The notes under the pieces are model-generated. The model searched no databases, was not told the DNA's origin, and saw nothing but the letters and a program-made list of their open reading frames with translations. A DNA stretch of 64,000 nucleotides, taken from positions 570,533 to 634,532 of the forward strand of contig NW_004797517.1 in NCBI RefSeq assembly GCF_000002075.1, read 5' to 3'. The translations under genes and the position numbers were made by a program. The stretch is from Aplysia californica. Lineage: Eukaryota; Mollusca; Gastropoda; Aplysiida; Aplysiidae. Below are positions 12,601 to 26,200 of the stretch, piece after piece (the stretch's first letter is position 1; each line of letters starts with the position of its first letter).

Positions 12601-15600
12601 TGTTGTCTAAATGTGTTATAATGCTGAGAAAGACAAGGAAGGACTGCCCTTTATATTCATACTTTTGCTTTGTTCTTCTTTCCCAAAAGAGAATTCAACT
12701 GTTGTGAGTTCAACCCCACCAACTATGTGTTCGGTTGTGGGTCAAAATCAGGTCATTTTGAGTGCTGGGATCCCAGGTCCAGGACGAGAAGTGGCATCCT
12801 GGACGTGGCTACGAGCAAATTTGTTGAGGAGTACGAGTAAGTGTTGGAGACTTATGAAGTTATATCTCTGGTGCTTGGGAGAATGAGAATAGTGTCTGAC
12901 TCATCATTCGACTTTATTAGAAGTGATGTTAAGATTTGGAGACACACTGTAATATGTTAATCATTTCTGTGTTTTGTTCGTGAAGTGTAAAAGTATCCAG
13001 TATATGAAGTGTTTTCGGGGGGATTTTGGCCCAACGCCGCTCAAACTGATGTGCAACATTTAATAGTTTTACATTTCCCAAATGTAGAATCAATTTGCAA
13101 ACAAGGGTAATGGCTGACTTATTGCTGTTTTGAACTACAGTCGAACCTGCCCTGACGGCCATCTCTATTAGACGGCAACCTGTACAAACGGCCACTTTCC
13201 ATTTCCCCCCTTGTGTTTTTTCTATATAACTTAACTGTGTAAAACGGGCACCTGTCGAACGCGGCCGTGGCCACCATATCCAAACACAACCCCTATCACA
13301 CCAAGCAATAACACCTGTCTTAGAGGCCACCTTAGTGACTCCATTACGTTTTGTCTTAAATTGTGCATTGGTCCTTGGCGTTGTGGGCGAACCGTCATAA
13401 TCCAATCACCTGTCGTTGTTGTTAGGTAGTCCGTCCAACCGATCATGTTGCGTAGGCCCCTCCCACTGTTGACTAATAGGTAACAAATTTTCAGCTGCTG
13501 GTGAGGTAAGCGTATGACCTCTCATAACTCATAAGCCCCGCCCAGAACTCATACACAAAACGTAAGTGAGATGACTGACCTGGTGACTGTTTACCCAGTT
13601 TGTAACAAAGAAACGATGGACGACAACATGAATGTGTGATAGAAACGAGTGGTGGCGACCCATGTGTTTGTTTTACCATAGCACTTTGTCCTCCTTGTCT
13701 GACACATTTCGTTTTATTGTCTCCCTTGCACAAAAGCAGCAACAAAATAAAAGAAAGAAAAGAAAACTTTAACCCAGCGAAAACAACGAAAAGAAAACAA
13801 AAACACCAACAATGCGGCTACCTCCGGTTGGGACCTCAGAAAGGAATGGTTTGTTTTCTTCATCTGGATCAGTCCTGCCTAAGAGGACCACCTGTCTTAT
13901 GCAGCCACTGTTCTCCTATACAATGGGTGGCCGTTTTACACAGGTTCGACTGTATATGATAATCAATCCTATAAATTTGCAATGAGGGAAAAGGTTATTT
14001 TCATTCTTATAAAGCTGCTGGTAATGTGGAATAGTTTGTGCCTTCAAATGGACACTGATAAATGTAGTAATACTGGTCGAATTAATTTTTCTACTTTGAA
14101 TGTTCTGTATTCGTTACAGTATCAACACAGTCCCTGAGATCTCAGCCATGAAATTTCGAAGTGATGGGTTGACAGTGGCACTGGGAACAAGCACAGGACA
14201 TGTAAGGAATTATTTGTTGTTTTTATTTCTGCAAGTTCTTGTGGTTTTCATGAGATTTTGTGTGTCGTACATGTATAATAATTAAACATTTTTTTCTTTG
14301 AGTTTAAAAACCCTTCTTGGTATAAGAAGATCATTTTAAAATTGTGAGTGGCTCTGAAGTGGTTTTTGAAGGTCTATTTTCTGCTAGCCGCTTGAATGGC
14401 ATGGGAGAGTATGTGTGGAGAGGGGATCGGGATGCCACCCCATTGTCTGAGAGCTTGGGATGTCTGAGGAATTCTTTTTCTTTTCTTTTTTTTCACAAAT
14501 TTGTGTGGTTTTTATGAGATTTAATGTGACCAGCAGTGATGTTGTTCCCCTTGCCCCTATTTATAAGATAAATAAGATGAGATACATCTTTATTGTCCAG
14601 ATCCTTGCACATTGGTTTGGTGTTTCACCACATACGCACACTCACACACACACACGCACACTCTCACAAACATGCTCACACACGCAGGCTTGCAATCACA
14701 TGCATAATATAAATGAGCATCAATATAAACAATAATAATCTTAAGGTAGATACATACTCAATGTTATTCTGATGCATGCTCTAAGGTCATATGAATACTT
14801 ATGACAAGATGGCTAAGATGGAAGAATTTTGATGGAAGATGGTAAGAATGACATTCTGTATCTTTCTTTGTTACTGTTACAGATCAGAAGCCTAGCTCTT
14901 TTGCTTCTGACTGATGTTTTTATTTGAGGGAACAAGGGATGTTTGTTGTCTGAAAAGATGGAATCAATTATTTTGGTGCTAGCTGTGATATACAATTCAT
15001 CCAAGTAGGGGAATTTGGATGTTGAAATTTTACATGCTTTCCATATTAATCAATTTAATTTTTCTTTATCTTGTTGTCTTATGTTCCCAGCCTGTGCTGT
15101 TATACAAAAATTGATCATACTTTTTATGGTTGAATGATAGAATATGGACATCTATGTTTTATCAACTTTAAAATACTTGAGCTTCCTTAGAAAAAATAGG
15201 CTTTCGTTCACTTTTTTATGCAGGAGAGAAGTTTGGACATGCCAGTTGAGTTTGTTGTCTATTGTACATGGGTCTCAATACTCCGCTATTTAGCAGATTT
15301 CCGCTACCGCCATGTCCTCCGCTAAACTCCGCTACAGCGAAAGCGGGTCAATCAGAAAGAGAGTTGCTGGGAGCAGAGTGACTGCCAGGCCTCTGGAATT
15401 ACCCGGGAATTTGAAAAAAAAAATCGCCAAGACGTGGGAAAATACATAAAAGATCTCGAATATTATTTGAAAACCAAATCCGATAACGTCTTTAAGTTCA
15501 TTTTATGTCGGTCGCGATTGTGATGTTAATTCGGCCTTTTCCGGTCTGAGAGTACGTTTCACGCGACCAGGCGGCTATGGCGGCAAGCGGAATTGTATGT

Positions 15601-17474
15601 GACACCGAGGCTCGACCGGAAAATCAAGATCTCAGAAATTTGTCTGTAAAAGTCTGAATACGCAACATTTGTAACATGCAGGTTCTGCATTACAAACATG
15701 GTGTCGCCATGAAAATAATGTTCGTCACTGTGCTGTCGCTTGTGGGGGGGGGGGGGGGAGGAGAAAAAGAAAAAGTTATACAAGCGTCTTGTCGGGCTCG
15801 TCATTGTGACCGGTCAATGAACCTGCGCGCGTTCTGAGCGCTGTGAAGTACAGGACTCCGGAATGGGGGGAAGATTATTGAATTCTTTAAAAAGATACAC
15901 TCGGGGATGGGGGGAGGGCTGGACGCAACACCAGATGACAAAAAAAAGAAAAGAAATTGGAAGCAAATTTTAATATTTAGAATTTTGGTTACTACTACAG
16001 CTCTCTGCAAAGTAAAGTGCGCGTTTGTGCATGCCGTGTGTATAATCGGGATCCGTCATAACTACTTGTAAGCGTGTTAATGAACTTAGGGCAGGGGCCT
16101 CAGTGTTCGCGTTTCATTGGAAGGGTGACAGTAAATTATGTCTCTATATTTTAGTTATTTGTTTCAGATTCGCAAATTTTCAGTGTCACTGTATCTTGCC
16201 CTCCCACAGTTCCTACACCCCTCACACTGAATAGGTTTACTTGAGCTCTTCAAGTTATTACATGTACTCTACTTTGAGATTGAGCATTAATTTTGTCTTT
16301 CACGTATATTACATGAATCATTACACCCAGACTGGTTCATGACAGTCGATATTCTGGTTCTCTAGGCCTTTTCCCAGGCTCAAAACAAGATTTATTTATA
16401 TAGTTTATATAGGTGAATATGATGATGGTAAGATATAAATAAGTCGCACAAGACCACAGTGCGCCTCCACTTTCTGTACGTAATCAAGATTGTAAATATT
16501 TGGTAAGTGACTCTAACTTGAAATTATCTTCCAAACCCTCAAACTGGTATGAAATAACCTTCCTTTGATAAATTGATGGTTTTTATTTCAACATTCTAGG
16601 GCCCAACAGTATAATAATAGTGGGTGTCTTGCGAAAATGGGCTTCTGTCGCGATCACTCGGAAAGTTCCTCCTTTTTAAAAATTCCGAGTTGAGACCCAT
16701 GATTGTAACACCCAAATACTTATAATCTGACACTTGCTCGATGTTTTCTCCTTAAATTTCGAGTGGCTGCAGGGACAGTTTCTTTTTTTCTAAAATCAAC
16801 AAGTTCTTTTGTTTTTTTCACATTGAAAAGCAGCTTATGATTTTCTCACCTTTGTGCCCAAGTACAAAATTCCAGTAAGCAGTTTCGTTATGTCTGCCTG
16901 AATTAGCCCAATTATGGTTGAATCATCTGCAAATTTGATCAACTTAATATTACTGTTGTTTATTTGACAATTGTTCACGTGTATAGTGTGAATAAAACTG
17001 GTGACAAAAAACGTCCTTGTGGGGCCCCTGTATTTGTTGTGATGTATGGGGATGAGGAATGTTTTAATTTTACATACTGGGTTCGGTTGGTAAGAAAATT
17101 ACCTATCCATGATATTAAATTGAAGCTAACACGTATGTTTTCTTATTTCTTTAAAAGGATAGCTGGCTAAATAGTATTAAATGCTGACGAAAAAAATGTC
17201 TGTAATATCTTTTGACTGACTTCTTTTCTTTAATTCTCTTGAGATAAATAAGAAAAGTAGTAAAAGAGCATGTTGAAGCTTTTTCATTTCCAACAACAAA
17301 ATGTTTTGTTTTGTTTTGACAATGACAATCTTTATTCATCTCGCAGGGAGAAATTTGTCTTGGTCCTTAACAATGGCAGTAGACGTCACAAAGATTAGGT
17401 GTACTCGCGCATATGCACAACAAGACAGGACATTAGTAAAATAATGTCTCACGTGCTGAAACAACCTGCTTCGT

Positions 17475-17533
<59 letters not shown>

Positions 17534-20195
17534 ACAGCCTGCAGTATATAAAGTGTAGGTTTAAGTTTTGTTCTTTATAATTTTTTGAAAAAATATTGTG
17601 GCCATTACTTGCATTTCGTTTTAAAGGAAATCCTGAAATAAGATAGTCCAAAGTTTGGTACATGCTTTTTTACTTTTTTCCCACAGGTGCTATTGTATGA
17701 TTTGAGAGCGATGAAACCTTTCTTAGTGAAAGATCACAATTATGAGCTCCCTATCAAATCCATTGATTTTCAAGATGGACAAGATCTTGTACTTTCTATG
17801 GATACAAAAATATTGAAAATGTGGAACAGAAATAATGTAAGTTGGATGTGTGTGCTGTTATGTTATGTAGTCACAAGACTTTAGGTTGATGGACTTGCAC
17901 TCTCTTCTTCACATACTTCATTTTGTTTCTTAAAAACAAAACTGGATGAAGACTGCAAAATACTTTATGGACAAAAATGCTTTTACAGTTGAACCTGTCC
18001 AAGATGGAATTGCACGTAAACTAGAAACAAAAAGTCCATCTTGGACAAGGGAATTTAGGGGGATGGGGGGGGGGGGGGGGTCCAGAGGGCCAACCCATAT
18101 GTGGTGGGATCAAGGGTTGTCTGGTGCTATCCAAGCATCTCAGAATGCACCAGTGTTACTTATCCATTGTCACTAGTGCTTGCAACTCATAGGATCGCTG
18201 TTTGACCAGTTACTCCTTTCCTGTCCTGTGGGCGTGCCTGGTACACCCTTGACAACCCAAGTTTTATTTTGTTCATATCTTTACTTCTGCACAGTTTTGA
18301 ATGAAGAGAGTTATAGACTTTTTTTCATTGTTCTCTTGCTGATGCAATCATGTATATATTTGAAGGCTTCTATGTGCAGGACTAGTGCTTGATAGCATTT
18401 TAAACAAAGAGAGGTGTTTTTGTGTTGCTAGTGAAAGATAAAGCCAGCCTGCCAATAATTAATTGTATCTCAGTGGTTCTTGCATGCCGACCGCATTTGC
18501 CACCATGGCGTTGCTAAAGCTGAGCATTGATCCTCAGACTGTTGCTGAAATTTACTGTGATGCAGATAGTGATGACAAGGATTTCAATTCTTTAGAAGAA
18601 AATCCACGTCATCATTTGCAAGATATATTGAACAACAGTGACAGCGATCCAAATTGTAAGGGGAAAAATCGTGCTTGCTTTCACCTGTCTTACTTAGAAG
18701 GATAAATTTGTCAAAAAAGATGTCTCTACCACATGATTGTTTGTTTATTGATGTATCCTTTTTTATATCTAGTGCTTATAGGAAGTGAGCTATAGCCCTT
18801 CAAACAAAGGAATCGCATCAAATACAGCCTCTGGGGAATTTGTTGTAGTTCGGAGACTTATTTTTAGCAGGCAAGGGGATGTAAACAAATGATTGAATGT
18901 CTCCTTTGTTTCGACCCTTAGCCCCACTCATTGGTAGAATTAGACAATCAATCAATACCACCTCTCCTCCACATGTAATGATTTCAGGAACTTTTTTCTC
19001 GGCTGGTTGTACGATCAAGGCGGCAGGCAGTAGTTAAATTAATTTCACATATCTGGCTACTCTGGGAAATTTTCTGTGCTGGATCATCACTCGAGCACTC
19101 ACACAAATTGTGGTGAGATTTCACATCCACACCACCCAGACCATCAGCATGGCTCAGGGCACACATGGTTGGGTTACATTTACCCCAAAACCGCACCCTT
19201 TCCCACTTTCTTCGCCTGGCGGCATGGCGTAAAGGTTAAAGCTGATGGAACCAAACTTCCAATTTTGTTTAAAATCAAGGCTGAGTGGGCAAAATATTTG
19301 CTGATTTTAACAGGTCAAAATCCTCCTGGGGAAAGAAATTTCTCTTTCTATTGCCAGGTTGAGCAGGTTTCCATCTTAAAGAGATATATTATAGAGGAAT
19401 TTATCGAGTTGTGGTGGTGGTGGGACGGAGGAGTGAGGAGATTTCATTATGTTAGGTTTTCGTTGACGAGTTTGACTGTATTTAATTTTTTTAGTTCTAA
19501 GTCTCACTTTTTCCAGGTTGTGTGTTTAGTGGAACTTGATAGGCTACTCTTAGAGTCTCAAGGTGATTTGAGAAGCAATTTTGGTTATTTGGGGTTTACT
19601 GTTATTTTGGAGATCTTGAAAATGTTCTCACACAGTCATTTTCTGTATTTCTCCCTCTCAGGGAAAGCATCTGACTGCCATTGAACCAGGAGTGAACTTG
19701 AACCAGCTGTGTACCTATCCAGACTCAGGGTTGCTCTTTCTGGCCAATGAGGCTCCCAAGATTCTCACCTATTTCATACCCGTAAGAAATGTTTGAACAT
19801 CATGTACTTCATTTGTTTTACTTTGCTGTTTGGTAGGGAGTATACATGTATATGACCGTTGTCTGATGACAATACTTCAACTTCCAAGTGTATTTTCCTT
19901 GTGGATTCCTAGTTTTGATCCTAAAGTGGCACTGAATGGGTATTTTTTTTAATGAGCAAAGTCAGCACAGCTGCCGTGTCAAAAAACATGTCTAGACAAT
20001 AACTTTCTTCTGTTATATTTAATTGTGTTGCTCCTAATGGCATGTGGAATCTTGTCTTCTGGTTTCTGGCTTGTAAATATATATGTCAAGTCTAATGCTT
20101 GACTCAAGCAGCTGACCATACCAATTAGTTAAGTTTTAAAATCTTTTGCTCAGATAGTAGGATAGTAGGGAGTCAATGATAACTCTCTCTCTCTT

Positions 20196-20258
<63 letters not shown>

Positions 20259-23200
20259 GTGTGTGTGGTATGTTTGTGTGTGTGTGTGAGAGAGAGAGAG
20301 AGATAGAGTTATCATTGACTCCCCACTAGAGAGAGAGAGAGAGAGAGACAATGTTTTATTCTTGTCCCTGACAGAGTATTGGCCCTGCCCCACGATGGTG
20401 CTCCAGTTTAGATGGCATGACAGAAGAGTTGGAGGAGAAGGAAGAAAACACAGGTAACTGTTTCCTGTCTCAGGAAGTTTGTTTGGTCTCACTTTTATAA
20501 TGAAATTTGAACATACTCCTATGTGATTGGTTGGAGGGTGCCACTGGTAGTCTTGCTTTTTCCCTGTACTCATTGACCATTATCCTGTTGATGTGTGTCT
20601 CTTAACTCAAAGAAAAAGCTGACCTTTTTCATTCTCTGTATGTGACTTGAAGTTTGTGGCCCTTTAATTTAAAAGAATCTAGATCACTCTGTTAACTCTT
20701 TTTATCCGGGCTATGAGTATACTCGTAACGAGGACCAGTCCGGGCTACGAGTATTCTCGGAACAGCGATACGGTCACGTCAAAGAAGCTAGTTTTGCTTG
20801 TGATACCAAAATACGCAAATACGGCGATGCTAGCTCTGTCTGAATATTTTAATTTTCCTATTTATAGTTGTTTCTTTGTTTTTGATGGGTGTAGAAGCTT
20901 GAAAAATGTCTCGAAAACGCACATTCACGACCGACGAAGTACTTTTTGAAGTGGCGCTGGGTTGTGAGGGGGAATGATACTAATTTGATGAAAGTGACTC
21001 TGAAATAAGTGCCGTAAATTCCGTTGTGGATGATAAGAAACAGGACTTAGACTCATCTAATAACGATTCAGATCATGGTGAAGGGGTCAGAACTGGAATT
21101 CGTGCTCGATGGGTAGGGCTAGATCTACATCTATAAAATCCACTGGGACGTCATGGGCGCGACAATCAGGGTCAAGTTCGAGGGTGGAATACACCTCAAA
21201 TCTACATAATGCTATTGGTGTATTTCCTAACCACCTACATAATTAAAAACTACATTCAATTTCTAACATAACTGTCAAATTTCCTTAACATCTTAGAGTA
21301 AATGTAAGAAATATAGCACTTTGAACTATACGCACTGACTTCTGACTCATACGGCGCGGCGGCACCAGGACTGGTACAGAGTCCGTGGGGGTACTGCTAG
21401 GATAAAAAGAGTTAAGTACCTTGGTTGAGTGGTTAGGGCTTTGGACAAGCTGTCATTTGATTGGGGTTGTTCACAACAAAGATGTGAGCTCAATTCTCAC
21501 ACAAACAAGACTTTTTGTGAGTACCTCTCCATTTCTGTTAGGGTCGAGTATATCAGCCAACTTGGGTTGGCCCTGACAGACCAGACCGAAGCAGCCAGAC
21601 TCCTTAATAATCTTGTTTGTTTCAGTTGGGATGTGAAACTTTTTTTCAGTGATATTCAGCTTGATTCAAGTAGCTGACGAATCAGTTACAATTTTTTATC
21701 TTTTACCTTTTGTTCAGATATAGTTTTTCAATTCCGAGCAACCGGACATCAATGCAATAGCCTAACCATTGCTACACAGACTCCAGTAGGTAGTCAATGG
21801 TTACAAACAAGAAAGCTTTGTGTGATTTCTATTTTTCACTGAGTAGGTAATGTACCTTTCCCAAGGACATAATTTAAAGAACTTTGACACAAATATATCT
21901 GTAACATTTATGCTCTTCCAGAAAATGTGTTTAATTTGTTCTACTCTTTTGATGCATGTGTTTTTGTATGGATTTATTTTTCAGTGTATGATGATTACAA
22001 GTTTGTAACGAGAACTGAGCTGGAAGAACTCGGTCTGGGGCATTTGATAGGAACAAACCTGCTTCGAGCTGTGATGCATGGTTTCTTTATCGACATTAGG
22101 TTATATCACAAGGTAAGCATATGTTGGTTTTCCCCTCTATTAATGTTAGTTTGGCTATTTACAGAATTTTAGAATATGTTGGTTCAAAACGTTGTGGCAG
22201 AATAGTTAGTGAATGAGATGATTATGTTTGGTTCTAGTTTTGTTTTGTTCTCATGCAAATTACCTCATCACCATATTTGATTTTCTTTGTTACACCTCTT
22301 TTGCATGTTTTTCCTTTGATTCACAACTTTCTGTTAAAAAAAAGGAAGAGGCTAGGGAAACCAGGATCCTAGTTGGATTGTATAATATATGTATTTAAAC
22401 CATATTCAAAGGTTCCAGCATCTAAATTTCCAAAATGCTCTTTTTGTGCCCTTGTTTAGTAAAGAGATATGTTGGTCTGAAGTATCTTACTTTCAGAATT
22501 TTTGCAGGAGTGTCGAAAAGGGTATCTATTGGAAACAATTAATGAGCTTTTTAAAAAGTGAAGTGGTGCTCTGGTTTTGACATTAGACAATCAAACGCGT
22601 AAATGGTGGAACATTAGAGTACAGACTAAGCCCCCCCCCCCCAGAAGCTGAGCTAAAATTTTTTTTTTTTAAAAGAATGAAATTTCACACACCAAGTAAA
22701 GCCACTATTTAACTTTAACCAGTCCTAAATTGGTAAAAGGAAAAACAAATGATCATGGGGAAAAATTGTTGGTCAGTTGGGGGGGACCTTCCGGGATTGC
22801 GATTCGATCCCACGCTCATAAAGTAATTGTATGACTTTAAACGCAGACACGCTGTCCATTTGGCCATCAGAACTTCCGATGGTGAATTCTAGATTAAGCT
22901 TTATATATCTTTGCATATCACAAGAGGCCACGCAACAAAGATCTAGATGTAGTTTTTTACATCGGATAAAGTCGGAAACACTGGGGGGAGGGGGGAAGCA
23001 TCAATGAAGCAGCGGGCACTTTAAAGAAGAAGAAAACGGATGCGAGAACTCGTGTGAACCGGTGAATCGCGCGTGCGCATCACAAATAATTTCCCTGGAC
23101 TCCCTAGACACTTCCTAAAAATAATTAGGACAACTTATTGTGGTAGTCCATGTTTTGCTTGCTTATTGAGATTCATCTTTTAAAAACAATTTGTTGAAGA

Positions 23201-26200
23201 AGACCTTGATCTATCATGCTTACATTGTTGTTTCAGGCTAAATCCATTGCTGATCCATTCGCTTTTGACAAGTACAGAAAGTCGAAAGTACGAGAAAAGA
23301 TTGAAGAGGAGAGGACAAGTCGGGTCAAGCTCAAGGTTGGTTTCTCTATGTCTAAACTGAGACAAAATCAGACATTTCTCATACTTTTTTTTATACTGAC
23401 ATGTCTTTAGGTTTGAATCCTTGGCTTGTGTAGAATGTAAACAATGCATTTTCCATGCAATGCATCATGCTTGGAAATAAAAATCTTGACTCGTCATCTC
23501 GCTCAGTTTCATCTAGAACATCATCAACTGTGAGGGCAGCCATTGTTTTCGATTGTTGAAGTTGCAGTGTAGTGTAGGTTGAGGTGCTCATGCTTGCACT
23601 GTACTGTGTCAACTGGGCGAACTTGTGTGTCCAAACACTCTTTTTGTCTTCGAGTTTCTATTGTGTTTTGAACTCATTTCCACCATGTGACCTTTTCCGT
23701 AGCTAACAATAACACATCGCGAGATACTCTGTAAAGATCTAGGACGTCAGCATCTAAATTTATAGTGAAACATTTTTATTTCTAAGGCTGCACTAAGCGG
23801 GGGTGTGTCTGGCCGAGAAAAGCCGGTATGGCTCTACAGCAGGAAAGCTGGTAATAGCCAGTATGGCCAGTATGGCTCTAAAAGGGTTAATCTATGTTTT
23901 CTGTCACTCATAGCTAGCACCCATGGGTCATGTAATAACCCTTCATAGATTCACCGTATTCGTAGCAGCATCTGAATCTCCTTCAGCAGTCTTGAGAAAG
24001 CAATAAATTATTACCCTCTTGCTGTCATCAGAAGGCCCAAATGTGTACATATTTTCGTCATATCTAAAAAGAACATAATTGTCTCCATAATGCAAACCTT
24101 TGTCCCAGCACAGGTGATCACCCGCCACCGTAACCCGTGGCCATGCCGGTGGTCATGAAGTGCTCATGAGTTGTGCTGCCCAGGAGAGCATGGCTACGGA
24201 TATTATGGCCTGAGATTTGATGGCCTGTGGCCGAGCCATTTTGTTTTTTATTGCATTTTTCAACATTTAGATTTTGAATTTCCACAAAATATTTTATTGA
24301 GCACATGCAGCCAATGTTATAGATCTCGATACTGCAACAAAAAATTTTTTTTGAAAATTTTTGCCATATAACATCAGCTGGTTGACGATATATCTCTTAT
24401 GTTGATACTTCTGTACCGGTACCTTTCTTTTTTGTAATTTTTCTCAAATGTTTGATAATATGTGTTTAAAGTATTAAGTACGCTTTGTGCCTGTCTCTCT
24501 CAGATTCATATTTTGGATTTTAAAAAGTGAGAAGTGTGAATAGGGTGAGGCACAGATTTTGAAATGGAGGCATATAATTGATTGATGGCCTTAAGTAATA
24601 AGTATGGGGGTAGATACCCTGTTTTTCAAATGGGGGGATTTTGTATGTGCAGCATTTTGTCTATAAAAAATTGTATGATGTCTATTGAGCACGAGTGGAT
24701 CTTGAATTGTTTTCCCCAGAAATTGCCTAATGTCAACAGAGAGCTAGCACAAAAGTTGATGGAGGAAGATGAGGCACAAAAGGCAAATCCCAGAAAACGT
24801 GAGGTAAGAGACAAACCCAGTGTTACTTTTTTTTTGGTAAGTGTTTTACGGCGCTCGCAATTGTGTGAGGTCATATGAGCGCACGGGACACATTAAACAT
24901 TTTCAGTTGGTAGGAAATTTTGAACTTTACTCGGGTGGCGGCCGAAGCCTACTTTTATCGGCTTTGGACCACCAAGAGATCTTTAACGTGCGCATTTTGC
25001 ACAGGGGACCTTTGAGATTTTTCGCCCTTGTCCGAGAAGGCTAGAGGTGTAGATCTTACCTTCTATAAGATCAGGGGTGTCGCTGAAAGACAGCAGTAAA
25101 AAGCCCAGAGGAGGGGGCAAAGTGGATTCGAAAGCAGACGACAGAACATTGTTAGACAGCAGGAAAGGATGTGAAAGTTGAAAATTTTGGAAAAAAAACT
25201 TTTCAGCACTATCTGGATTTGTGGCCTTTATCCTAGGGTAAGAAAGGCAATGATGATCTGGATTCGAACCCCGAACCTATTGAATGAGAGGCAAACACTT
25301 TAACCACTAGGCCACGAGAGCCAGCCCCCCCCCCCCCCCCCCCCCCCCCCCTCCAGGTGTTTGATGTCTGAAAAGACTGGTTTGGGGGAGAATTGAGTTT
25401 TTGCATTGGATCCCTCCCAACAGCCGTGTGATATTTGTGGAACAGTTTATTCCATTTAAATCTCGATCCTACTGAGTATTATAACATTTGATCACAGAAA
25501 TCGAGCTGTGTATTCAAGAGCTCAGTATTTTCAAGAGTCTTGTATTTTAGTGTCTTTTCCTTCTCATCCTTTCCCCTTCCTAACAACCTCCACACCATTT
25601 TGTCTTGAAAAGCACTTATTTTTTATGGGAAGAGTTTACTTCTTTTAATATATATGACTTTGTCTTCTCCAGAACAAGGCTGTGAACAGCATCCTGAAAG
25701 ACGACAGATTCTCTGCCATGTTCAATAACCCAGACTTCCAGATTGATCCGGAGTCTGAAGAATATCGGCTCATCAACCCTGTCATGTCAAAATTGGACAA
25801 GGCAAGAAAGAAAAGAAATGAGAAGGATGCATTGAGAAAACAGTTCAAGGAAGTTGAGGTAAAGTTCTGTCTGTGAGTGTAGAGAAGAGCACATTTATTG
25901 TGGACGTGCTGTTTTTTATATATTTAGGTTAATATTGTAGTTTTGTATCCTGTCTTTTTGAATGCACCACTCCGCAAGAACTCATCTGTCTAGCTAGATA
26001 TCTGATGTCCCTGAGCGACCTAGAGACTTTAAGCTGCTGTCAGATTTGAAACGTCTAAAATGAGGAAGCTGCTATAGATTGTTTTGCTACCTATTGGATA
26101 ACTCTTTGAGTTTAATAGTGCATAATGCTTTTAGTAATTACACATTTATAAAAAAGAACAGGCTCCAGATGCTGAGCATTATTTATGTGCACATTTCTCT

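Noticed and set aside
12929-13405. A 158-codon minus-strand open frame
   Set aside because: Most of it lies in a pogo-like MITE; the similar MITE at 31296 does not keep the frame.
19076-19684. A 202-codon plus-strand open frame
   Set aside because: It is intron read-through in a different frame from NOL10 exon 10, with no domain and low-complexity parts.
20136-20573. A 145-codon minus-strand open frame rich in Arg-Glu and Ser-Leu
   Set aside because: It is a translation of the CT/GA microsatellite and overlaps NOL10 exon 11 on the other strand.
25260-25322. Functional tRNA gene
   Set aside because: It has good A and B boxes but no proper cloverleaf acceptor pairing, and it continues into a long SINE body with a known tail.
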